DNA from: CAZLLV01 sp964560325
Lineage (GTDB): Bacteria; Acidobacteriota; Thermoanaerobaculia; Multivoradales; DATKCC01
Length of the DNA: 14,523 nt
Assembly: GCA_964560325.1 (NCBI GenBank)
Contig: CAZLLV010000376.1
Coordinates: forward strand, 1 to 14,523
Reading direction: 5' to 3'
Shown piece by piece: positions 1 through 7,235 of this stretch (position 1 is the stretch's first letter; each line of letters starts with the position of its first letter). The position numbers were made by a program, and so were the translations under genes. The notes beneath the pieces are model-generated. The model saw nothing but the letters and a program-made list of their open reading frames with translations, did no database searches and was not told the DNA's origin.

Positions 1-1267
1 CGCCATCCTCCCGATCGAGCGCGAAATCGATCGCCACCAGCCGGTCGAGGAACTTCCGTCCCCGCTCCTCCGTGCGCGAGATCGCCAGCATCCAGAAGCG
101 GTCGGTCGGCTCCCCCGCCCGCCGCGGATCGATCGCCGGAAAGTCCGCCGCCAGCCGGTACGGCGCCTCCCGCCGCTCGACCACCGCGCCGCTCTCGCCC
201 GCCGACAGGTCCAGCACGTAGCGCACCGGGTGCGCCGGCGCCACGTCGACGAAGAGGTCCGGCACCGGCGTGTAGTCGGGGTAGACCGGCTCCTCGAGCT
301 CCAGCACGTCGACCACCAGCCGGCCCGGCTCGGCTCCCGGCCCTTCCGGCTCGAACGCGTTCACGTGGTGCAGGCAGTAGCGCGCGCCGATCGGCACCGT
401 CGCCGCCACCTCGCCGCTCTCCCGCTCGACGACCAGCAGCGAGCTGCCAAGCTCCGGCCGCCACGACAGGCAGTCGAGCACCGTCGCCCCCGCCTCCATC
501 AGCGGCCGCATGTCGAGCAGGTACGGGTTGACGTAGAAGACCGCGTAGCGCGGCGAGAGGCCGAAGTCATGGATCGACGCCGGGTACGGGAGCGGCACCC
601 GCTTCCGGTAGAGGAGGCACCCCAAGCCGTCGAACCGGTAGAGGTTGAGGGTCGGCCGCTCGGCGGAGAACGAGACGCCGAAGTTGACCATCTCGCCCGA
701 GCGCTTCTCCTCGACGTGGTCGAAGCCGGGATGGGCCGAGAAGGGCGACACCGCGTTGAGCCGCCCGCCGAAGGTGTGCTCGCCCACCGTCTCGAGCGTC
801 TCCGGGTCGAGCTCCCACGGCAACCCCTGCTCGCCGAAGGCGAGGAGCTTCCCGGCGTACGGGTAGACGCTGACGTTGACCGGCGAGGCGAGCGCGATGC
901 CGCGCAGCAGACGGTCGCCTTCGAAGCCGGTGCCGAAGCAGCGGAAGAGCGCGCACCCCGCCTCCTCTTCCTGGACCAGCTTCTCGCTCCGCACGAAGCG
1001 GCTGGTGAAGCGGACCCCGCCCGCCTCGTCCTCATCGGGGCCGAACCGGAGCGAGCAGACCATGCCGTCGCCGTCGAGCCAGTGGCCGTACGCCCGTTCG
1101 CCGCGCCGGAAGCGCGCCGGACCGTTCAGGTAGTAGGTGCCGCGCAGCCACTCCGGCACGGCGCCCGCGGACGGCTCGATCCGGTACGACGCTTCGTCGG
1201 GCACGCGGTCGAAGACCCGCTCGAGGAGCGGTGCCCAGTCCGGCGTCGCGCCGGCCGCTCCGCTCAC
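1..1267 (-). CDS. Carotenoid cleavage oxygenase (RPE65 family), partial, C-terminus beyond left edge
   Basis: Translated by eye on the minus strand from GTG at 1267; 422 codons remain open to the window edge. The family is non-haem Fe(II) enzymes that cleave C=C bonds in carotenoids, apocarotenoids or stilbenes, with iron held by four His on a seven-bladed propeller. Seen: an N-terminal family signature LRGTYYLNGP (about 41-50) and HWLDGDGM (62-69); a first iron-His candidate in AHPGFD (H179); a second in IHDFG (H233); a third in LHHVNAFE (H300/H301). The fourth His normally lies near the C-terminus, which is outside the window. Usual family length is about 450-500 aa, so roughly 50-80 residues are missing. 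The start is chosen because GTGA overlaps the TGA of the preceding frame (1264-1267), with a GAGG about 10 nt upstream. It is the most distal visible gene of the KS/CLF/ACP operon, suggesting cleavage of a polyene from that operon or of a carotenoid. Family assignment is firm; the substrate is unknown. Confidence 0.87.
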   Translation of the reverse strand, partial: MSGAAGATPDWAPLLERVFDRVPDEASYRIEPSAGAVPEWLRGTYYLNGPARFRRGERAYGHWLDGDGMVCSLRFGPDEDEAGGVRFTSRFVRSEKLVQEEEAGCALFRCFGTGFEGDRLLRGIALASPVNVSVYPYAGKLLAFGEQGLPWELDPETLETVGEHTFGGRLNAVSPFSAHPGFDHVEEKRSGEMVNFGVSFSAERPTLNLYRFDGLGCLLYRKRVPLPYPASIHDFGLSPRYAVFYVNPYLLDMRPLMEAGATVLDCLSWRPELGSSLLVVERESGEVAATVPIGARYCLHHVNAFEPEGPGAEPGRLVVDVLELEEPVYPDYTPVPDLFVDVAPAHPVRYVLDLSAGESGAVVERREAPYRLAADFPAIDPRRAGEPTDRFWMLAISRTEERGRKFLDRLVAIDFALDREDG

Positions 1268-1689
1268 GACCCGACCGCCTCGAGCATCGCCTCCGGCGCC
1301 GGCACGGGCTCGGCCGGCGCCGCCCGGAACCGCGCCAGCACCGCCGGGTCGACCGACCACTCCCAGCGGTCGTCGCCTTCGCCCGGCGTCGCGGCCGCCT
1401 CCCGGCACGCGGCCCACCGCTCCGCCCACGCTTCCGGCTCGAACCGGAAGTCGGCCGGGTCGATCGCCTCCACGAACCGCCGGGAGACCGCCACCCGCGG
1501 ATCGCCCAGCACCACCGACGCGGCGTGGGCGGCGATGAAGCGCGCCAGCTCCTCCAGGTTCTCGACCTGCCGGGTCAGGATGCGCCGCGCCTCGTTCAGG
1601 CCGACGCCGATCTCGTAGAAGGTCTTCTCCGCCTCGCGCAGGGTGGTGAGCTCGGTGAAGTCGAAGAAGCGCGGCGCGGCCGGGCGGAT
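1264..1689 (-). CDS. In-frame C-terminal continuation of the halogenase-like gene after an amber codon (141 aa, no normal start)
   Basis: This frame begins with the codon right after the TAG (1692-1690) of the halogenase-like gene, in the same register, and ends with TGA at 1264-1266. It has protein-like composition: a helical, charged start (RFFDFTELTTL at 7-17, then REAEKTFYEIGVGLNEARR), a Trp/Glu-rich middle (EAWAERWAAC) and a Pro/Ala-rich tail. There is no ATG, GTG or TTG in the first 58 codons. The first usable start, GTG at 1515, lies mid-domain with no Shine-Dalgarno before it; a CTG at 1641 is equally unsupported. The simplest reading is that these 141 residues are the C-terminal domain of the upstream flavoprotein, which would total about 620 residues, separated by a point mutation, a sequencing error or stop-codon readthrough. 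An independent small protein from GTG 1515 (83 aa) is the less likely alternative. I recognise no domain in it. Confidence 0.6.
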   Translation of the reverse strand: MRPAAPRFFDFTELTTLREAEKTFYEIGVGLNEARRILTRQVENLEELARFIAAHAASVVLGDPRVAVSRRFVEAIDPADFRFEPEAWAERWAACREAAATPGEGDDRWEWSVDPAVLARFRAAPAEPVPAPEAMLEAVGS

Positions 1690-3126
1690 CTACTCCGGCC
1701 GGTTCGCCTTCTTCCACCCGTAGTAGTCGGAGAGCAGCGTCTGGAGCGAGCGGTTGACCGGCCCGAGGCGCGAGAAGAGCCGCAGGAACGGCAGCGCGAA
1801 ACGCCGCTCGGCGAACAGGTCGTTCAGGAACGGGAAAACGTACATCCCGAAGTAGGTCGCGAGCTCCCAGGTGTACTTGAGGCTGAACGTCTCCTGGTCG
1901 CCGAGCGTGTCGTACGAGACGGCGTAGCTCGGCACGTACGCCTGGTAGACCGCCCGCATGATCTGCTCGGCCGACCGGCAGCGGCTCGCGAGCTCCTCCC
2001 CTCCATCGCCCTGGTCCGAGCTCTCGATCGCCTTGACGATCAGCGTGTTGTAAATCGAGATCAGGTCGCTCCCCGGACTGTAGAGCGGATCGGTGAAGCG
2101 GCCCGCCTCGCCGGCGAGCGCCCAGCGGTCGGCGCTGATCGTCTGCGTGCAATCGTGCGAGTAGCTGCGGAAGCCGCCGAAGTCGAGCACCTCGCGGTGC
2201 GGCAGGTCGCGGGCGAAGATCGGGTGCTCGCGGCAGACCCACTCGGTCGCTTTCTCCACGGAGAAGACGTCCGACGGGTCGATCAGCCGGTTGTCGAAGA
2301 CGATGCCGAGGCTCGTCTTGCCCTGGAGCGGGATGACCCAGAACCAGTAGCCCTCGCCGCAGAAGTGGTTGGTGGCGAGCCAGTACGGTAGGTGGCCGGT
2401 CTTCCGCCGCGCCGGGTTGAGCCGGATCTCGCGCGGCGTCGAGTCGGTCAGCTTCTCGATGTCGACGAGGCCGTCGACCCACCAGAAGAACGAGCCGTGG
2501 TGGATCTCGTTCGGCCGCGCCATGCCGCGCCGCTTGGCGAGGAAGCGGCCGCGGCCGGTCGTGTCGACCACCCAGCCGGCGGCGACCTCCCGCCGCTCCG
2601 GGCCGTCCACTCCGGGCACCTCGAACGCCACCCGGTGGGGCCCCTCGGCCAGCGCGCCATCGCCGCCCGACTCCGCCAGCTCGACGTCGAGCGCTTTCGC
2701 CCCGAGGACGAACCGGAAGCGCGGGCTCTCGAGGTTCCGGCGCAGCAGCTCGCGCTCGATCTCGTTTCGGTCGAGCTGGTAGCTCGCGACGTTCGAGAAC
2801 GGGCGGATGAAGCTCTGCGAGTAGTCCTCGAAGCGGTCGCCCGGGCCGTCCGCGGCCGTCGCCGCCGTCGGCCAGTAGAAGCGGAGGTTGTACTTCAGGT
2901 AGTGGCTGCGGAATAGGTACTCCTCGAGCCCCAGCACCTTCGAGAAGTAGTTCCCGGCGAGCTGGACGAGCGACTCGCCGACCTTCTGCTTCTTCGGCGG
3001 AATCTCGTCGCGGCGCTCCACCAGGAGCACGCTCTTTTCGGTCTCGAGCAGCAGGTGCCGGGCGAGCGACAGGCCGGCGAGGCCGGCTCCGAGGATCACC
3101 ACGTCTTGGCGGGTTTCAGAGTCCAT
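1690..3126 (-). CDS. Flavin-dependent halogenase-like FAD oxidoreductase (tryptophan halogenase family)
   Basis: A 478-aa FAD protein. Seen: an N-terminal Rossmann GAGLAG (13-18); KVGES (48-52), the GES/GEA signature of halogenases and related monooxygenases; WFWVIP (261-266), which fits the WxWxIP motif of flavin-dependent halogenases; and a second FAD motif, GEAGRFTDPLYSPG (339-352). K78 in HYLKYN sits where the family's catalytic Lys (K79 of PrnA) would be expected, but this is by position only. Halogenases of this type use FADH2, O2 and halide to form hypohalous acid, and need a separate flavin reductase, which is not seen here. A monooxygenase or non-halogenating flavoprotein remains possible. 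ATG at 3126 overlaps the end of the desaturase-like gene by 11 nt; a GGAG lies about 10 nt upstream. The gene stops at TAG (1690-1692), but the frame continues open to 1264. That tail is listed separately, so this copy may be truncated. Confidence 0.8.
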   Translation of the reverse strand: MDSETRQDVVILGAGLAGLSLARHLLLETEKSVLLVERRDEIPPKKQKVGESLVQLAGNYFSKVLGLEEYLFRSHYLKYNLRFYWPTAATAADGPGDRFEDYSQSFIRPFSNVASYQLDRNEIERELLRRNLESPRFRFVLGAKALDVELAESGGDGALAEGPHRVAFEVPGVDGPERREVAAGWVVDTTGRGRFLAKRRGMARPNEIHHGSFFWWVDGLVDIEKLTDSTPREIRLNPARRKTGHLPYWLATNHFCGEGYWFWVIPLQGKTSLGIVFDNRLIDPSDVFSVEKATEWVCREHPIFARDLPHREVLDFGGFRSYSHDCTQTISADRWALAGEAGRFTDPLYSPGSDLISIYNTLIVKAIESSDQGDGGEELASRCRSAEQIMRAVYQAYVPSYAVSYDTLGDQETFSLKYTWELATYFGMYVFPFLNDLFAERRFALPFLRLFSRLGPVNRSLQTLLSDYYGWKKANRPE

Positions 3127-4675
3127 GAGCGAACATCTCCCGCGGCGCGATCTCGGGGGCCGCTCCCGTGGCGCCGAGGAGGGCCTCGGCTCCCTGAATG
3201 GCGGAGACGATGACCGGGGTGATCCCTCCCCCGGGGCGGGTCCAGTGACCCACCAGGTAGAGCCCGTCGACCGGGCCTTCCACTCCCGGCCGGCGGGCGC
3301 CGAGCTGATCGGGCGACATCTCCCAGCCGAGCATCGCGCCCGCCCGGTTGCGCGTGAACCGCCGGGCGGTGCGCGCGGAGGCCGACAGGCAGACGGTGAT
3401 GCGGTCGGAGACGCCCGGCAGGACCGATTCGAAGTGATCGAGGACGAAGCGCTCGATCCGCCGCTTGTGCCCGTCCCAGTCGAACGGCTCGCCCGCCGAG
3501 TCGTGGCCGGGGGCGTGCCAGTCCATGTCGAGCACCTTCTGGAGGATCACCGCCTGCCGCCCCTCCGGGGCGATCTCCGGGTCGTAGACGGACGGCGAGA
3601 AGATCTTACAGATCAGCCCGTCGCGGCCGACCCGGTCCGGATCCCAATGAGCCCAGTGGTACCCCTGGACCTCCTCCAGCTGCTCGATCGGCACGCCCTC
3701 GAGCCCGACGTGGGTGAGGAAGCAGGGGAAGCTCGGACGCATCGCCCGCACCGCAGCCCGGTCCTCCGGCGGCACGTGCGCGGGACCGAGCAGGCGCTCG
3801 TAGGTCTCCGCCAGGTCGGCGTTCGAGACCACCGCCCCGGCGTGCACCGTCCGCCGCCCGCGGTGCGGCCCGCGCGTCGTCTCGAGCTCGACCCCGCGGA
3901 CCGCCCCCTCCTCGACCACGATTCGCTCGACCCGGGTCGACATCGCGATGTGGCCGCCCCGCTCCTCGAAGCAGCGCGCGAGATCGTCGGCGAACGCCTG
4001 CGAGCCGCCCTTCGGGTAGTAGTTGCCCAGGAAGTACGACAGGCGCAGCATCGAGTCGAAGACGAACGAGGTGCGTGACGGCGGCGAGCCCCAGTGCGGG
4101 CAGTCGGCGGTCAGGACCAGCTTCAGCCGCTCGCTCGCGAAGCTCCGGTCGAGAACCTCCGAGAGCGTCAGCGGCTCGAGCTCGCGGAAGCGGCGCGTCT
4201 CGCGCCCCCGGAAGTAGGCGAGCAGGCCGAGCAGGTAGGCCTCGCGCGCCTCGCCGAAGAAGCGCTCGATCGCCGCCCGCTCGTCGGGGAACTCCTGGTC
4301 GAGCCGGGCGCGGTAGGTCGCGAGATCGGCCGGCACATGGAAGCGGGAGCCGTCCGGCAGGTGGAAGGTGTCGACCGGGTCCATGCGCACCCACTCGGTC
4401 TCCACCCCCAGCTCGCCGAGCAGGCGGCCGGGCAGCGTCGCCGGGTTGCCGAGGAGCGGATAGAAGTGGGTCGAGGCGTCGAAGGTGATGCCGCCGCGCC
4501 GGAAGGTGGAGCAGTAGCCGCCGGTCATGTAGTGCTGCTCGACCATGAGCACCGAAAGCCCCTCGCGCGCGAGCAGGTTGGCGGCGACCAGGCCGCCGAC
4601 GCCGGAGCCGACGACCACCGCGTCGTACAACTCGCGCGGCGCGCGGTCCCGCAGTCCCCGGAAGAGGCGCTTCAC
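3116..4675 (-). CDS. Phytoene desaturase / carotenoid isomerase / retinol saturase-type FAD enzyme (CrtI superfamily)
   Basis: A 519-aa FAD-dependent amine-oxidase-fold protein. Seen: the dinucleotide-binding motif GSGVGG (23-28) followed by the typical run to MVEQH; YMTGGYCSTFRRGG after it, as in CrtISO/RetSat-type proteins; and the C-terminal CrtI signature GLYLVGHWTRPGGGITPV, which closes the FAD site. Known relatives desaturate, isomerise or saturate conjugated polyenes. The open frame extends upstream to 4867, but that part reads as Arg/Ala-rich antisense-like sequence inside the HMGR gene. GTG at 4675 is therefore preferred: it forms a GTGA overlap with the HMGR stop and has GGAGGAGG about 7 nt upstream. 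The stop (TGA, 3116-3118) overlaps the next gene. The family is sure; whether it acts on a carotenoid or on an ACP- or CoA-bound polyene is unknown. The operon context with KS, CLF and ACP favours a polyketide or fatty-acyl-derived substrate (inference). Confidence 0.87.
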   Translation of the reverse strand: MKRLFRGLRDRAPRELYDAVVVGSGVGGLVAANLLAREGLSVLMVEQHYMTGGYCSTFRRGGITFDASTHFYPLLGNPATLPGRLLGELGVETEWVRMDPVDTFHLPDGSRFHVPADLATYRARLDQEFPDERAAIERFFGEAREAYLLGLLAYFRGRETRRFRELEPLTLSEVLDRSFASERLKLVLTADCPHWGSPPSRTSFVFDSMLRLSYFLGNYYPKGGSQAFADDLARCFEERGGHIAMSTRVERIVVEEGAVRGVELETTRGPHRGRRTVHAGAVVSNADLAETYERLLGPAHVPPEDRAAVRAMRPSFPCFLTHVGLEGVPIEQLEEVQGYHWAHWDPDRVGRDGLICKIFSPSVYDPEIAPEGRQAVILQKVLDMDWHAPGHDSAGEPFDWDGHKRRIERFVLDHFESVLPGVSDRITVCLSASARTARRFTRNRAGAMLGWEMSPDQLGARRPGVEGPVDGLYLVGHWTRPGGGITPVIVSAIQGAEALLGATGAAPEIAPREMFAHGL

Positions 4676-5913
4676 CCGGCCTCCTCCGCCCCGTCCGGCG
4701 ACGGCTCCTGCGGCCGGTTGCGGCCGTAGGTTTCGTGCGCCGCCACCGACTCGGCGGTGGCGAGCGCGGCGCTGAACGACAGCTCGCCGGCGAGCACCAT
4801 GGCGGTCGCGATCTCGGCCAGCTTCGGCGCGTCGCCGGTGCCGTGGCAGCCGAGCATCGACAGGCACTCCCGGAAGGTCGGCAGCTCGGTGCCGCCGCCG
4901 ACCGTCGCCACCACCAGCGCCGGCAGGGTCACCGAGGCGTGGAGGCCGCCATCGGACGCGAGCTCCATCTCGGTGATCGCGATCGCCGAGTTGGCGATGT
5001 TCGCGACGTCCTGGCCGGTGGCGATGAAGAGCCCGGTCAGGCCGTTCGCGGCGTGCGCGTTGTGGCCGAGGGCGCCGCCCTGGAAATGGCCGAGCGCCGT
5101 GTCGTGAAAGAGGGCGGCGAGCGCCTCCGGCGTGGTGCCGAGGACCGTCCGGACGACCCGCCGAGGCAGGTGGGCACCGGCGGTCACCTTTTTGCCCTTG
5201 CCGCCGGCGAGGAGTACGCCGGCCGTGCGCTTCTCCGCCTCGCGGCCGCTGAACAGGAGGAAGCGCTCCGGGCCTCCGCCCTCGGATCGGAGGTGCTCGG
5301 CGAGCCAGCGACAGGCGAGGTCGGCGGCGCGCGAGACCATGTTCATGCCGTGCGCGTCGCCGGTCGAGAAGCGAAAATCGACGATCACCCGCCGCCCCAC
5401 CGGGTGCGGCTCCAGTCGGAGGAGCCGGCCGTGCTCGGTGGTCGACTCGGCGATCTCCCGCAGCTTCGGCTCGAGCTCCGGCAGCCGGCGCGCGAAATCC
5501 CGCGCCTCGGCGACACCGGCGAAGACGAAGACCGGCGAGATGACGTTCTCGTCCTGCCAGATCCGCACGGTCGCGCCGCCGGCGCGGGTGAGCGCCACCA
5601 TGCCTCGCTCGTACGAGCGCACGAGGGTGCCCTCGGTGGTGGCGAGCGGGACGTAGAAGACCCCGTCGGCGTGCTCGCCGTTCACCCGCAGCGGCCCCGC
5701 CACGCCGACCGGCACCTGGATGGCGCCGACCGGGTTCTCGATGTTGCCGCGGAGCGCCTCGCCGGGCAGGGTCGAGCGACCGACGTGGTCGAGCCGGGCG
5801 CCGGTCGTCTCCTCGACCCAGGCGCGGCGGCGCGCCACGGCCTCGTCCGAATAGCCCTGCTGCTCCATGCGGGGCACCAGAGCCACCTCTCGCTTCGCGC
5901 GCGACTTCGTCAT
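4672..5913 (-). CDS. Hydroxymethylglutaryl-CoA reductase family enzyme (soluble, class I-like)
   Basis: A 413-aa protein with the full HMGR catalytic set: ENPVGAIQVPVGVAGPL (59-75), E94 in LATTEGTLVRS, the DAHGMNM segment (D186), K228 in EAEKRTAG, GHNAHAAN (283-290) and GQD (D302), and a late His (H393) near AAHETYGRN. These match the Glu, Lys, Asp and His used by HMGR for two successive hydride transfers that turn a thioester into an alcohol. There is no N-terminal membrane domain. ATG at 5913 has a purine-rich GGGGAGAGG about 8 nt upstream. The gene lies 44 nt after the CLF and is coupled by GTGA to the desaturase gene. Conventional HMGR makes mevalonate for isoprenoids, but no other mevalonate-pathway gene is visible. 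Because it sits in a KS/CLF/ACP operon, it could instead reduce an acyl-thioester of the operon product. Family is firm; substrate is inference. Confidence 0.9.
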   Translation of the reverse strand: MTKSRAKREVALVPRMEQQGYSDEAVARRRAWVEETTGARLDHVGRSTLPGEALRGNIENPVGAIQVPVGVAGPLRVNGEHADGVFYVPLATTEGTLVRSYERGMVALTRAGGATVRIWQDENVISPVFVFAGVAEARDFARRLPELEPKLREIAESTTEHGRLLRLEPHPVGRRVIVDFRFSTGDAHGMNMVSRAADLACRWLAEHLRSEGGGPERFLLFSGREAEKRTAGVLLAGGKGKKVTAGAHLPRRVVRTVLGTTPEALAALFHDTALGHFQGGALGHNAHAANGLTGLFIATGQDVANIANSAIAITEMELASDGGLHASVTLPALVVATVGGGTELPTFRECLSMLGCHGTGDAPKLAEIATAMVLAGELSFSAALATAESVAAHETYGRNRPQEPSPDGAEEAG

Positions 5914-5957
5914 CTCCAGCCCCTCTCCCCCGGCGAACTCAGAGTAATCGAAGAACC

Positions 5958-7235
5958 TCAGGCCGCTCCGAGCAGGAGCGCGTACGCCCCGCCGTGACGG
6001 TCGACGGCGGTGGCGAGCCCGACCTCGGCGCGCACCGCCGCCGTCTCGCGGAGGATCCCCGGCAGCGGGAACCCCTCCTCCAGATCGTCGAGACCGGCGA
6101 CGCCCGGCAGCCGCCCGCTGCCGAACGCTCCGAGCAGCGCCACCGCCTGGAAGGCGCCGGAAGCGCCGAGCGCCTCCCCGAGCATCGACTTGACGGCGGT
6201 GACCGGCAGGCTCTGCGCCCGCTCGCCGAGCGCCCGCGCCACCCCCGCCGCCTCGCGCGGGTCGAGCGCCACGCTGCCGCTGCCCGACGCCGACAGACAG
6301 TCGACCTCGTCCGGCGCGAGCCCGGCGGCGGCGAGCGCCGCCTCGACCGCCCGCGCGACCGCATCGGTCCCGGCCGCCGGGTCGCGTCCGCGCGACGGGT
6401 CGAAGGCGGCGCCGTGACCGAGCACTCGGCCGAGGATCCGCCGACTCCGCGCGGCGGCCGTCTCCTCGCTCTCCAGCACCAGGAGCGCCGCGCCCTCGGC
6501 GGGGGCGAAGCCGTTGCGCCGGGCGTCGAACGGGACCGGCCGGGGCTCCCCTCCGCGACCGTTCGATCCCGCCAGCAAGCCGCAGCGGGCGAAGCCGACG
6601 ATCGCCTCGAACGAGACCTCGTCGGCGCCCCCGGCGAGCAGCGTCTCGGCTTCCCCGCCCGCCACCAGGTCGGCCGCCTGGCCGAGCGCCTGGAGCCCGG
6701 CGACGGTGCCGCCGGAGACGGTCGCGTTGACGCCGCGCAGGTCGTGCCAGATCGCGACCTGCCCGGCCGCCGCGTTGATCACGCTGTTGGCGAAGTCGAA
6801 CGGCTTGACGTAGTTGGGGCCGGCGGTGAGCGCCCGGCGGTCGAACTCGGCGATCGTCCGGACACTCCCGAACATCGTCCCCAGGACCAGGCCGATCTCG
6901 CGCTCGCGCGGCGGCACCGCCTCGCGCGGGTCCTCCTGCACCGGCCGCTCCTCGCCGCCGGCGGCGAGCGCCAGCGACGCCGCCACCACCGCCATCCGTC
7001 CGGTACGGTCGAGCGGCCGGACGTTGCCGCGCCCGAGGTAGGCCGACGGGTCGAAGCCGCGCACCTGGCCGGCCGGCGGCGCCTCGACGTCGCCGGTCTC
7101 GATCTCTTCGATCGGCGCCAGGCCGCTCTCGCCGCGGCAGAGCGCCTCGTGCAGACGCTCCGGCGAGTCGCCGAGCGGCGAGACGAGGCCGACGCCGGTG
7201 ACGACGATCGCGGGGCGGCTCCCCTCCCCAATCAA
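5958..7235 (-). CDS. Chain-length-factor-like ketosynthase homologue (KS-beta), catalytic triad lost
   Basis: A 425-aa thiolase-fold protein homologous to the adjacent KS along its whole length. Aligning by eye, the KS active-site segment PTACAAG becomes SGGTVAG, so the nucleophilic Cys is Thr (T177). The KS HGTGT motif becomes SGSGS (His to S317). The second catalytic His (GHTMGA in the KS) becomes Glu (E354 in GEALGA). The Lys of the SIKS motif is kept (K349). Such decarboxylation- and condensation-dead partners are the chain-length factors of type II PKS and aryl-polyene systems; they dimerise with the KS and shape the product tunnel. The start is TTG at 7235, overlapping the KS TGA as TTGA, and is supported by GGGAGGTG about 8 nt upstream. 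Tight coupling fits a 1:1 heterodimer. The classic CLF Gln at the Cys position is absent, so this is not a standard actinomycete CLF. Confidence 0.88.
   Translation of the reverse strand: MIGEGSRPAIVVTGVGLVSPLGDSPERLHEALCRGESGLAPIEEIETGDVEAPPAGQVRGFDPSAYLGRGNVRPLDRTGRMAVVAASLALAAGGEERPVQEDPREAVPPREREIGLVLGTMFGSVRTIAEFDRRALTAGPNYVKPFDFANSVINAAAGQVAIWHDLRGVNATVSGGTVAGLQALGQAADLVAGGEAETLLAGGADEVSFEAIVGFARCGLLAGSNGRGGEPRPVPFDARRNGFAPAEGAALLVLESEETAAARSRRILGRVLGHGAAFDPSRGRDPAAGTDAVARAVEAALAAAGLAPDEVDCLSASGSGSVALDPREAAGVARALGERAQSLPVTAVKSMLGEALGASGAFQAVALLGAFGSGRLPGVAGLDDLEEGFPLPGILRETAAVRAEVGLATAVDRHGGAYALLLGAA

Noticed and set aside
230..1618. Long plus-strand open frame antisense to the oxygenase
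   Set aside because: Arg/Ala/Glu-rich shadow produced by high-GC codon bias; the minus strand carries clear CCO motifs.
1690..1692. TAG as a pyrrolysine or recoded sense codon
   Set aside because: TAG serves as a normal stop for the YbjQ and VapC genes; no pyrrolysine machinery or methylamine genes are seen. Mutation, error or ordinary readthrough is simpler.
4675..4867. 64-residue N-terminal extension of the CrtI-like protein
   Set aside because: It lies wholly inside the HMGR gene, is Arg-rich and motif-free; GTG 4675 with GTGA overlap and GGAGGAGG is far better supported.
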